Shown here: one piece after another, positions 18,390-26,130 of the stretch
Numbering within the stretch: position 1 is the first letter of the stretch
Layout: every line of letters begins with the position of its first letter
DNA from: Candidatus Sumerlaeota bacterium
Lineage (GTDB): Bacteria > Sumerlaeota > Sumerlaeia > SLMS01 > JAHLLQ01
DNA: 64,000 bases
Reading direction: 5' to 3'
NCBI GenBank assembly: GCA_030156535.1
Contig: JASGMJ010000019.1
Location: 1 to 64,000, forward strand
Program-made: the position numbers and the translations under genes
Notes under the pieces: model-generated
The model's database searches: none
What the model was told of the DNA's origin: nothing
What the model saw: the letters and a program-made list of their open reading frames with translations, nothing else

Positions 18390-19430
18390 CTATTGCGAGA
18401 TGTCCCGCCGGATGATGTCGAGCAGCTCGGGGGACGCCATGTCCTGCAGGACAACTCCGTCGCCAAAGCGGCTCAGGTCCAGATGCATCAGCGCCCACTT
18501 GTCATGCGTGTTGTGGGCGATCACGGGGCCGAGTTCGTCCTCGCCCCAGTAGACGGCCTCCCACTTGCGGTTGGCGCCGAAGTTCACGGTGATCTTGCGG
18601 CCGAGGACGAGTTTCTTCGGCGGCTCGACTTCGACCGGTTCCGCCGCTGGGGGAATCGGCTCGTCGCGCTCGGCAACCGGTGTCGTCATCTTCCCCGTGG
18701 GGAAGGGCACCAGGGCGCAGTAATCGAAGATGTCGAGGTGGTAGATGATTTCGTCGCGCTCCCAGCGGCGGCGGCGCTGGAGACGCAGCATGAATTCGGG
18801 AGGAAGCTGGCCGATGACCTTCAGGTCGTAGTTTTCGAGCGCGATGCCCTGGGGGCTGACGCTGCCGTCGGGGCGCAGCAGATAGACGACTTCGTAGTCC
18901 TTGTCCTCGCGAATATCGCGATAGATGCCGATGCTGTTGTCCTCGAAGTGCAGGATTGTACCAACAGCAAAGGTGCCGTCGAGCCCGAGGACGGGGGTGT
19001 CCATGCGCTGGCGGCGTGCCACAGGGAGCGGAGTCATGCGGGCGCGCGGGTTCTGGGGCGGGGCCGGCGTCTGGGGGTCGGGCTGGGGCTGGCTGACGGG
19101 CATCGGTGTGTGCCGCGTCGGCAGAGGGGTATGACGGGTTGGAAGCGGGGTATGCCGGGCGGGAAGAGGGGTGTTTCGGGGAGGAGAAGGGAGATTTGTC
19201 TTGGGAGTGACGGGCAGCGGGGTGCCTGGGCCAACCGGTTGGCGATCGGACCCCGCGCGTCGTTCCTTGTAGGGGAACGGTTCCTTCTTGAGCACCGAGT
19301 TGGCCAGTCGGCTGAGGTAGGCATCTTCCTCCGGAGAAGTCTGCTTCTCTTCCTCCACCGGCAGGTTCTCCGGCTGGGAAGGTTGCCGTTCCGGCTCTTC
19401 GGGCTTGTCTTTCTTGAAGAATTTCTTCAT
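18390..19430 (-). CDS. Hypothetical protein with TPLPxRH repeats
   Basis: Protein of 346 aa, unrecognised. A highly charged N-terminus (MKKFFKKDKPEEPE) leads to a disordered Pro-rich stretch (about 65-145) with at least four units of TPLPARH or TPLPTRH type. Next come a compact domain with VGTILHFEDNSIGIYRDI and a C-terminal domain with RKITVNFGANRKWEAVYWGEDELG. No signal peptide or membrane segment is visible, so it is likely cytoplasmic. ATG at 19430 is chosen; a GTG at 19454 is an alternative. It precedes the YbgC gene by 28 bases. Function cannot be proposed. Confidence 0.75.
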   Translation of the reverse strand: MKKFFKKDKPEEPERQPSQPENLPVEEEKQTSPEEDAYLSRLANSVLKKEPFPYKERRAGSDRQPVGPGTPLPVTPKTNLPSPPRNTPLPARHTPLPTRHTPLPTRHTPMPVSQPQPDPQTPAPPQNPRARMTPLPVARRQRMDTPVLGLDGTFAVGTILHFEDNSIGIYRDIREDKDYEVVYLLRPDGSVSPQGIALENYDLKVIGQLPPEFMLRLQRRRRWERDEIIYHLDIFDYCALVPFPTGKMTTPVAERDEPIPPAAEPVEVEPPKKLVLGRKITVNFGANRKWEAVYWGEDELGPVIAHNTHDKWALMHLDLSRFGDGVVLQDMASPELLDIIRRDISQ

Positions 19431-19628
19431 CGCGTCTTCAGTAACTCCACTCACTCAGTATGCTGGACACGGATTCTCTTCTGGGCGTTTGTCACGCCGT
19501 ATTAGGCAAGTGTGAGGCGAGCATGCCGCGGGAGGCAACAAAAGCCAGCATCACGACGATATCTCCTCACAAAATACTCACTTAGGAATGACGCGACATC
19601 TGGGCCAGTCATGCTCTCATCGCGATAC

Positions 19629-20336
19629 TCAAAATGCTCCCTGCTGCTTTTTCGGTGTACGATGGATGGTCGCCTCGCGAAGATAGACGGGCAGCACGGC
19701 TGCCGGATCCTCGAAAAGGCCTTGTGTCGCGCGCTCCAAAGCGAGGAACGCCAATGATTCGGCGGATGGAAGTCGGCGCTCGGGCCGTGCCCAAACGACC
19801 TGCCCTTTCCCGGCGCCTTCCCAAGCATCCGCGAACACCTGTGCCCCCGTGCCCGCCAGCAGGCACCGCCCCGGCCAACGCGCCAGGACGTCCTCCGGAG
19901 TGAGCGCAAACTCCTCTCCTTCGGCTTCGCCAACGCCCGAGGCTCCCACGCGGAAGAAGGCACCATAGACCTGGCCCTGGCGTGCGTTGAGCAGCGGCAG
20001 AACGTAGTCTGTTTGCTCGCCGCACCAGGCGCGATGCGCGAGCGCTTCGAGCGTGGAGACCGTCAGCAATCGGGGAGTGCCGCTGAGGCACAGCCCCTTG
20101 GCGAGCGACAAGCCCACCCGCACGCCCGTGAAGGCGCCGGGCCCCCGCGTTGCAGCCACAACGTCCAGGTCGCCGGGCCCAATGCCCGCCTCCTTCATCA
20201 GGGTCTCCATCGCGGGCAGAATGAGACGGCTGTGCCCGCGTTGCGACGTGATCGTCATGGAGCCGAGCAGCTGCCCGTCGGCGACGAGCGCGACTCCCCC
20301 CGTGGGCGTGGACGTTTCGATGGCCAGTAGATTCAC
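19629..20336 (-). CDS. tsaB: tRNA threonylcarbamoyladenosine biosynthesis protein TsaB
   Basis: Scaffold subunit of the t6A-forming complex (with TsaD and TsaE) that modifies A37 of ANN-decoding tRNAs; 235 aa. The ASKHA-type N-terminus LLAIETSTPTGGVAL and the block TRGPGAFTGVRVGLSLAKGLC are diagnostic. LLNARQGQVYGAFF follows. TsaB lacks catalytic metal ligands, consistent with the sequence. The start is GTG at 20336, overlapping the stop of the FolK-TsaE gene as GTGA, which implies coupled translation. TsaD is not encoded in the window. The 198-base gap downstream holds no recognisable gene. Confidence 0.93.
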   Translation of the reverse strand: MNLLAIETSTPTGGVALVADGQLLGSMTITSQRGHSRLILPAMETLMKEAGIGPGDLDVVAATRGPGAFTGVRVGLSLAKGLCLSGTPRLLTVSTLEALAHRAWCGEQTDYVLPLLNARQGQVYGAFFRVGASGVGEAEGEEFALTPEDVLARWPGRCLLAGTGAQVFADAWEGAGKGQVVWARPERRLPSAESLAFLALERATQGLFEDPAAVLPVYLREATIHRTPKKQQGAF

Positions 20337-21358
20337 GCGGCGCCTCCCGGCAAATGTTGGAACAGAGCGGCGCGCAGGGCGAGCTGGCCTGCGGGAAACC
20401 GGCAGGAAATCCGGCGGCGGTCTCCGTCGGGATCAAGATGCAGCCAGACGGTCTGGCGTGCGGGAAGTTCCTCTGCAAACAGCCCCGCCCACTCAATGAC
20501 ATGGAGAGCCGGATCGGCCAGTCTGTCGTGAAAGGCCGTCGATTCGAGATCGCCGCCGCCCTCCAGGCGATAGAAGTCCCAGTGCAGGAACGGTCCCCGG
20601 AGCGTTTCGTACTCGCGGCACAGGGTGTACGTCGGGCTGGGGACGGGGCCTTCGATGCCCAATCCGCGGGCGATGCCGCGCGCCAGACAGCTCTTGCCGG
20701 CGCCCAGTGGTCCATCAAGCGCCACGATCAGTGGCGGCTGTGCTGCCCGGCCGAGGACCTCGCCCACGGCCGAGGTCTCTTCCGGCGACTGGGTCGAGAA
20801 GGCACTCTCGCGTCCGACGGCCCGGAGCGGCCAGCCGGAGCGGCCGTCGAGGCGCGCCGTTTCGCCGTCGAGCGCCTCTCCTTCGGCGTTGAGCTGACCC
20901 TGCGGATGCCACGACGCGGGGACGGCAAGGCCAGCCGAGGCTTCTCGTAGCGGATGGCAGACGAAGGGGCGCGAACGAATGTGCGGATGTGGCACAACGA
21001 GCCGGGGGTTGCCCGAGATTGTAGCATCGTCATACAGGAGGAGATCGAGGTCGATGGCGCGCGGTCCCCACCGCCGGACGGGGCGTTTGCCCAGGGAGTC
21101 CTCGAGGGCGGCCATGCGGTCGAGCAACGCCTCCGCACTCATTGCCGTGCGGAGCACGACCACGGCGTTGCGGAATTCCGGCTGATCGCGGTCGCCCCAG
21201 GGCTCGCTGCGGTAGAGCGGGGAGGCGGCAAGCACGTCAACGCCTTCGAGCGCATCAAGGGCCACACGCGCGCGGGTAAGCATTGCCTCGGGGTCGTTGA
21301 GGTTCGACCCGAGGCCAACGGCGGCCCAGTGCGGAAAAGATGCGTCGGATGGCGGCAT
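20333..21358 (-). CDS. FolK-TsaE fusion: HPPK and t6A ATPase in one protein
   Basis: One uninterrupted frame of 341 aa carries two enzymes. Residues 12-140 are 6-hydroxymethyl-7,8-dihydropterin pyrophosphokinase (FolK). Evidence is GLGSNLNDPE, SPLYRSEPWG, RWGPRAIDLDLLLYDD with its two magnesium-binding Asp, and PHPHIRSRPFV. Residues about 183-325 are TsaE, the ATPase of the t6A complex. Evidence is Walker A GPLGAGKS (216-223), SPTYTLCREY, HWDFYRL and VIEWAGLF. The 40-residue linker shows no plausible internal ATG start. FolK acts in folate synthesis and TsaE in tRNA modification, so the fusion joins two unrelated pathways. ATG at 21358 lies 31 bases after the preceding hypothetical gene. The stop overlaps tsaB. 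Confidence 0.9.
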   Translation of the reverse strand: MPPSDASFPHWAAVGLGSNLNDPEAMLTRARVALDALEGVDVLAASPLYRSEPWGDRDQPEFRNAVVVLRTAMSAEALLDRMAALEDSLGKRPVRRWGPRAIDLDLLLYDDATISGNPRLVVPHPHIRSRPFVCHPLREASAGLAVPASWHPQGQLNAEGEALDGETARLDGRSGWPLRAVGRESAFSTQSPEETSAVGEVLGRAAQPPLIVALDGPLGAGKSCLARGIARGLGIEGPVPSPTYTLCREYETLRGPFLHWDFYRLEGGGDLESTAFHDRLADPALHVIEWAGLFAEELPARQTVWLHLDPDGDRRRISCRFPAGQLALRAALFQHLPGGAA

Positions 21359-21389
21359 TGGAGTGGAAGTCCCGGGAGGCGTCGGCCTG

Positions 21390-22151
21390 CTAGACGAGGA
21401 CGAAGGCCCCCTGTTCGGTTCGATAGAGCATTTGGAAAATCTCGTCGTCGCCTGGCTTCCAGCCCGGTGTTTCCTCGAAGTGGCGGGCCAGCGTTTCGAT
21501 GCGCCGGGCGAGGATCGGCAGGCGGCACCGGGCGCACAAGTCCAACAGCGCGGGGAGGCCTTCGCCGCGCTGGAAGAAGGACTCCCAGAGGGCGTCGAGC
21601 TGGCTGAGGTTGGCATCGGCCCGCTCGTCACTGATCCGGCGGTATTCCGCCTGGAAGCGCTGCTGCCAGAACGGTTCGAGGTCCAGAAGCATGGCCTGCT
21701 CAATGACCCGACGGCTGTAGCTGCGTGCGCCTGCCTCGCTGTACACGGCGGTCAGGAGAAGAAACGCCCGCGAGCAGCCATCGCGCACGAGGTCATGGCG
21801 CTCGAACCAAGTGGAGAGCCCGGCGGCGTGAATGCGGCTGAGATAGGCGCGCGCCTCGTTGGAGGCCTCGTCGATTCGCCCCTGCCAGATGAGGTGCTCG
21901 GCCCAGTCCACCTGGATGGGGTGCAGGGAGGCCGGGAAGTCTTCGAGAAAACGGGCTTGCAGAGTGGGCGCCCCGGCGAGGGAATTGCCGTGGGCGACGC
22001 TGGCGCACCAGGAGGCGAAGTCCTCCTCGTCGTGGTAGTCCTCGAAGGCTTGGCCGACGACGTCGGCAAGTTGCGCGTTGTCCTCGCGGTCCAGACAAGC
22101 CTGAATCTGGCGAATGTAGTCCTGTTTGGTGCGAATGTGCAGAGGGCGCAT
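21390..22151 (-). CDS. Hypothetical helical protein
   Basis: Soluble, helical protein of 253 aa that I do not recognise. It has no signal peptide or membrane segment. The N-terminus MRPLHIRTKQDYIRQIQACL and later repeats of aromatic and acidic residues suggest TPR- or HEAT-like alpha solenoids (WQGRIDEASNEARAYLSRI). Two cysteines sit in LLDLCARCRLP. ATG at 22151 is the first in-frame start after a short divergent promoter region shared with a lipoprotein gene. It is the first gene of a minus-strand operon with folK-tsaE and tsaB, by close spacing. Confidence 0.72.
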   Translation of the reverse strand: MRPLHIRTKQDYIRQIQACLDREDNAQLADVVGQAFEDYHDEEDFASWCASVAHGNSLAGAPTLQARFLEDFPASLHPIQVDWAEHLIWQGRIDEASNEARAYLSRIHAAGLSTWFERHDLVRDGCSRAFLLLTAVYSEAGARSYSRRVIEQAMLLDLEPFWQQRFQAEYRRISDERADANLSQLDALWESFFQRGEGLPALLDLCARCRLPILARRIETLARHFEETPGWKPGDDEIFQMLYRTEQGAFVLV

Positions 22152-22247
22152 GGTATCCCGAAAAGACCGCCGGACGGCGCGAATGTGTTTTGCCCTCGGC
22201 GCAGTCCTTCTGGCACAATCCACTGACTTGCCGACTTGAGGCGGACG

Positions 22248-23600
22248 ATGATGACGAGAAAGCCTGAGGGACTTTGGAACGGAGCCCGCGCCATGGCGCT
22301 GGCGTGCGTCGCGATTGCCGTGCTGGGCGCGGGATGTCAAGCGGGGAAGGGGGGTGCCGGAACGCACACGATTCCCGACCTCCCGCGCTCCTCCGCGATG
22401 TTGGCGCCGGGTGAAACGGCGATCTACCGCGGTGACTCGTTCCGCTACATTTCGCTCGAAGAAGCGGAAGAGGGCGGCCCCATGATCCGCGTCGGCATCA
22501 CCCGGGGGAAGGAACGGTCGGTTGAAACCTGGCCCGCCGAACAGTTCCGCCTGGAGGGAGAAACCCTGATCCGCACCGAGCTGCGCGAGCAGGTTTCGGC
22601 CACCGCAAGCGACGGCCGCCTCGCCCTGTTCTCCTTCGTCCATCTGCCGGCACTGACGGGGCCGGACCAACTCGATCCCGCCGCCGCTCCTCTCACGCTG
22701 CGCGAAGGCGAAGTGCGTTTCTTCCAAGGGGGGTTCGTCTCTCTGGAGGAAGTCTACGACAATGACTATCAACTCTACGACGACGACCGCGCCCGCCTGG
22801 TCTTCTCTCTCAACGGCGAGATGTATGACTGGAAGCTGACGGAGTACCACGCACGGGAAGCGAAGGACTGGCTCGTCGGGCTGCACGACGTGTTCACCGG
22901 CTACCTGCCAGGCGAAGGCGTCGCCGTCGTGACGCTGCGCCCGGCCACCAGCGCCTGGGACGGGGCCATCGAGACAGCCGAACGGCTCCTGCCTCCCGAC
23001 GCGGAGTTGCAGTGGGGCGACGTGACTCTTGGGGGCGAGTATCTCCCCTTTGGCGAGGAACCCCTGGCCGTTCTGACCGTCCGGGAAGGGGAAAAGGATT
23101 TCAGCACGCTGGCCCGCGAGGGCGAGTACGTTCGGCTGGGGCCCCTGGAAGTTCAAGTTCGCAGTATGGACGACGCCGGGGTCTTTGTGAAAGCCGCCCG
23201 CTTTGACGAAAGCCTGACGCCCATCCTGTCGCGCACGGCCCCCGATCCTCGCGCCACACCCGCACAGACCGGAAATGATCCCACTGCCCCAACGGAATCC
23301 CAGTCGCAAACCCATCGCATGCACACGGGTGACTCCATTGATTTTTGGGGGGCGAAGATCGAGCTCCTGAAGGTCCACGAGGGAGACCCGACGAACTTGT
23401 CGGACGAGGAGGCGGAGTTCGTCGTGACCTGGGACAAGCGCTACCAGACCTTTGTCATCGGAGAAGGCCGGCGCGAGTCGATCGCCGGATCGCGCCGGTG
23501 GTGGCTGCTGCTCGTTGACGAGGCGTGGACTCTTGGCCCGGAGGGCGAAGGCGCCGTCGTCCTGCGCTTGCAGACGGGGCCGTATGCGAGTGACCGCTGA
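22248..23600 (+). CDS. Predicted lipoprotein of unknown function
   Basis: Protein of 450 aa. A Lys/Arg start and a hydrophobic segment end in the lipobox VLGAGC (Cys near residue 31), so it is probably membrane-anchored. The mature part is mostly beta strand with many acidic residues. Several stretches follow the same theme of an opening LxPGE or LREGE followed by a strand (ETAIYRGDSFRYISLEE, EVRFFQGGFVSLEE, EYVRLGPLEVQVRSM, DSIDFWGAKIELLKV). This suggests four or so related beta modules, possibly an internal repeat. I do not recognise a family. ATG at 22248 is chosen with a GAGG site, and ATG 22251 is equally possible. Confidence 0.75.
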   Translation: MMTRKPEGLWNGARAMALACVAIAVLGAGCQAGKGGAGTHTIPDLPRSSAMLAPGETAIYRGDSFRYISLEEAEEGGPMIRVGITRGKERSVETWPAEQFRLEGETLIRTELREQVSATASDGRLALFSFVHLPALTGPDQLDPAAAPLTLREGEVRFFQGGFVSLEEVYDNDYQLYDDDRARLVFSLNGEMYDWKLTEYHAREAKDWLVGLHDVFTGYLPGEGVAVVTLRPATSAWDGAIETAERLLPPDAELQWGDVTLGGEYLPFGEEPLAVLTVREGEKDFSTLAREGEYVRLGPLEVQVRSMDDAGVFVKAARFDESLTPILSRTAPDPRATPAQTGNDPTAPTESQSQTHRMHTGDSIDFWGAKIELLKVHEGDPTNLSDEEAEFVVTWDKRYQTFVIGEGRRESIAGSRRWWLLLVDEAWTLGPEGEGAVVLRLQTGPYASDR

Positions 23601-23715
23601 CCAAACCGAGGCCGCAGGCGCCCCCCCATCGAGGGAGGGCGGGCGGCCCGGAATATGCGTCGCCTGCCGAGGTTGATGGAAGGAAAACGCACCATTTCCG
23701 TGAGGATCAGCACCC

Positions 23716-24033
23716 ATGCCTGTTTATGAGTATCGCCATCTGGAGCAGCGCGGGGAAGGCTGCACCGAAGTCTTCGAGATCTACCAGAAGATCACGGACG
23801 ATCGGCTGCAGGTCTGCCCCGTGTGCGGCCACCCCGTCGAGCGGCTGCTGTTTGCCGCCGCCATCTCAACACCCCACACCAACGCCGAACTGAAGAATCT
23901 CGGCTTCACAAAACTTGTGAAGCGCGACGACGGCGTTTACGAGAACGTAACCCGCACCAAGGACGAGAAGCGCTACATGAAGCGCGACGACCCAACCTCG
24001 CTCCCCGACATCAAATCGAAGATCACCGACTGA
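23716..24033 (+). CDS. FmdB-like zinc-ribbon protein
   Basis: Small protein of 105 aa with the FmdB N-terminus MPVYEYRHLE and a CPVCG knuckle (C34, C37). The usual first CxxC is altered: only C16 remains, after a short insertion, and H8 stands where the first Cys normally lies. A zinc site would therefore be His/Cys3. FmdB-like proteins are widely conserved but poorly characterised; some are called putative regulators. A candidate terminator follows. The gene is not obviously in an operon. Confidence 0.75.
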   Translation: MPVYEYRHLEQRGEGCTEVFEIYQKITDDRLQVCPVCGHPVERLLFAAAISTPHTNAELKNLGFTKLVKRDDGVYENVTRTKDEKRYMKRDDPTSLPDIKSKITD

Positions 24034-24071
24034 TCCCTGCCCGCCTGAAGCCCCCGGCTGCGTCAACATTT

Positions 24072-24108
24072 CGCGCGTCCTGAGGGGCACGGATGCGCGC
24101 GGGCTTTT
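24072..24108 (+). terminator. Candidate terminator after the FmdB-like gene
   Basis: A 9-bp stem CGCGCGTCC/GGATGCGCG (one G-T pair) with a 10-base loop is followed by CGGGCTTTT. The T-tract is short and a few bases away, so efficiency is uncertain. Confidence 0.5.
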
Positions 24109-24273
24109 CCCTTGCGGCAAGGACTGCATGCCCCCTTGAATCCGGCATGGCAGTTCTTGATGCAAGAGACTCGGGAGAGAGCCTGCCCGAGTGAGCAAAC
24201 CGGGATCACGAGCGGGATGCCCCCCCGGTATGGGCAGGGCTCCTTCCATCATACGCTGGTTAGGAATTTCGTC

Positions 24274-25566
24274 ATGGCAGATCATAGCGCCTACGCCATC
24301 CTCGGTCTGCAAAAAGGCGCTTCGGAACAGGAGATTAAGCACTCCTTTGTCAACCTCGTAAAGAAGTACGATCCGGAGATTCACACGGATCGTTTCATGG
24401 TGATTCAGGATGCCTACAATCGACTGAAGGACCCCAAGAAGCGCGCGAAGGAAGACATTCTCACCTTCAACATGATCAAGGGCGAGTTCCTCTTCAACAA
24501 CGAGGAGACTCCCGAGGACGCCAACTCTCCCGACGAGAGCGGAATCGAGCAGGCGCGGGACCGGTATCGCCAGATGGCCGGCGATCCCGCCGCCAAAGAG
24601 GCCTACCTCAGGCTGCTGATGCAGCGTTCCTACAACCTCGCGCGCCGCAAGCTCTGGATGGAAGCCATCCATCTCTGGGAAGAAGTTTCGACGGTGGACC
24701 CCAGCCACGTGCGCTCGCGCAACAACCTGATGTACGGCAGCATCATGCTGGGAACGTCGTACGCGCTGCACGAGTTGTACGAGGATGCCGTCGAACTCTG
24801 GGAGCGCGCCCTCGAACTCAACCCCGACAACGTCGACCTGGTCCACAACCTTGCCCTCGGCTGCGAGAAGGCCAAGCTCCCCGAGAAGGCCGCGCGCTAC
24901 TGGGCCGAGGTCATCAATCGCTGGAAGGGCAAACTGAAGGCGAACAACGACGATGAGTACACCCGCGAGTGCATCGTCGAGGCGCATCGCCACCACGGCG
25001 AGACGATGCACCCCGAGGCGGGCGAAACCCGCGACACCCGCGTCGTGCGCCGCGAGCGCTACCGCGAAGTTCTCGAAATCAAACCCGACGACTTCGAGGC
25101 CAAGTTCCAGCTCGCCCAGTCGCTCGTCGAAGACCGCAAGTACGAGGAAGCGGTCTCCGAGCTTGAAGACTTGCAGCGCAAACATCCGAAGAACATCGAA
25201 GTCCTGAACGTTCTGGCCTGGGCCTATCTGCACCGGGGAAACGTCGACGAGGCGTTTCAGACCTGGCAGAAGAGCATGATGATCGACTCGAAGAACCCGG
25301 TGACCAGGGAGAACGTCGTCCGGGCCCACCTGACCCTCGGCAAGCAGTACCGCCAGAAGGGGATGTTCACCCCGGCACTGGTTCACCTCAAGAAGCTCTT
25401 GAAATATATGCCCAGGAGCGCCGAAGTCTACATGGAGATCGGCGCAACCTACGACATGAAGGGTGATGTGCGCTCGGCCATGCAGGCGTACCAGCAGGTG
25501 ATCACGCTGGACCCGAAGAACAAGTTGGCCCGCAAGGCGATCAACGACCTGCGGATGAAGCGGTAA
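24274..25566 (+). CDS. J-like domain protein with TPR repeats (HPD replaced by DPE)
   Basis: Protein of 430 aa. Residues 5-58 align with a J domain: AYAILGLQKGASEQEIKHSF, then KKYDPEIHTDRF, then VIQDAYNRLKDPKKRAKED. The invariant HPD tripeptide, needed to stimulate Hsp70 ATPase, reads DPE (D33-P34-E35). The rest is a TPR array (about 110-430) with blocks such as LYEDAVELWERALELNPDN, EVLEIKPDDFEAKFQLA and AYQQVITLDPKN. ATG at 24274 has an AGGA site. GrpE-like and DnaK genes follow, each after 12 bases. This position argues for a functional link with Hsp70, perhaps as a scaffold or client-recruiting partner. The mechanism is inference. Confidence 0.87.
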   Translation: MADHSAYAILGLQKGASEQEIKHSFVNLVKKYDPEIHTDRFMVIQDAYNRLKDPKKRAKEDILTFNMIKGEFLFNNEETPEDANSPDESGIEQARDRYRQMAGDPAAKEAYLRLLMQRSYNLARRKLWMEAIHLWEEVSTVDPSHVRSRNNLMYGSIMLGTSYALHELYEDAVELWERALELNPDNVDLVHNLALGCEKAKLPEKAARYWAEVINRWKGKLKANNDDEYTRECIVEAHRHHGETMHPEAGETRDTRVVRRERYREVLEIKPDDFEAKFQLAQSLVEDRKYEEAVSELEDLQRKHPKNIEVLNVLAWAYLHRGNVDEAFQTWQKSMMIDSKNPVTRENVVRAHLTLGKQYRQKGMFTPALVHLKKLLKYMPRSAEVYMEIGATYDMKGDVRSAMQAYQQVITLDPKNKLARKAINDLRMKR

Positions 25567-25578
25567 CGGGGGGGCACC

Positions 25579-26118
25579 ATGTCGCCCCTGAGGAAGTGGC
25601 TCTGGAAGGGAAGTTACGAGCCGGCGGGAAGCCGTCTGGAAGTCTGGGAGGGACCATCTTCCTCCCGGGAGGAGCCGGGCCTGCTGGAGCGGACGGCGGA
25701 ATTCCTTGCGGAACTGGGACGGCTGGCCGAGCTTGCCCAGGAAATGGAGAGGCGGCAGGAGGTTTCCTCCGAGGAGGAAGTCCGCAACGTCGTCCGGTCA
25801 ATGCTCCCAGTGCTTGACGCCCTTGATCGTGTTTTGGAGTATGCGGCCAGCAAGAGCGACTGTGACGAAGAGTTTGCGAACTGGGTGAAGACGGTGGAAG
25901 CCGTCTCGGTAAAGCTGACGAGGAGCCTCGAGAAAGTGGGGCTGACGCCGCTGAGTGCGGTGGGAACGCAAGTCGACCTTGATTTGCACGATGTAGTGGA
26001 AATGAGGCCCTCTCGGGAATACCCGGAGGGAACAGTCATCGAAGAACGTCAGAAGGGCTATTATTTCCGGGGGCGTTTGCTGCGAGACGCGAAAGTTGTC
26101 GTAGCGCTCCCCAGATGA
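25579..26118 (+). CDS. grpE: GrpE-like nucleotide exchange factor
   Basis: Protein of 179 aa. The C-terminal half carries the GrpE head: SMLPVLDALDRVLEYA, then the coiled segment and VGLTPLSAVGTQVDLDLHDVVEM. The family ends in EGTVIEERQKGYYFRGRLLRDAKVVVA, and that ending is seen here. The N-terminal helix is shorter and more acidic than in E. coli GrpE and preceded by an unusual WLWKGSYEP head, so the long dimer helix may be truncated. GrpE releases ADP from DnaK. Its place between a J-like gene and dnaK supports function with them. It starts with ATG, 12 bases after the J-like gene. Confidence 0.87.
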   Translation: MSPLRKWLWKGSYEPAGSRLEVWEGPSSSREEPGLLERTAEFLAELGRLAELAQEMERRQEVSSEEEVRNVVRSMLPVLDALDRVLEYAASKSDCDEEFANWVKTVEAVSVKLTRSLEKVGLTPLSAVGTQVDLDLHDVVEMRPSREYPEGTVIEERQKGYYFRGRLLRDAKVVVALPR

Positions 26119-26130
26119 GAGGAATGGATC

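Noticed and set aside
19100..19190. Direct repeats in the proline-rich gene that looked like a small repeat array
   Set aside because: The repeats are in frame with a coding sequence, encode TPLPxRH units and have no spacers of uniform length, so this is not a CRISPR array. No CRISPR repeat or cas gene was found anywhere.
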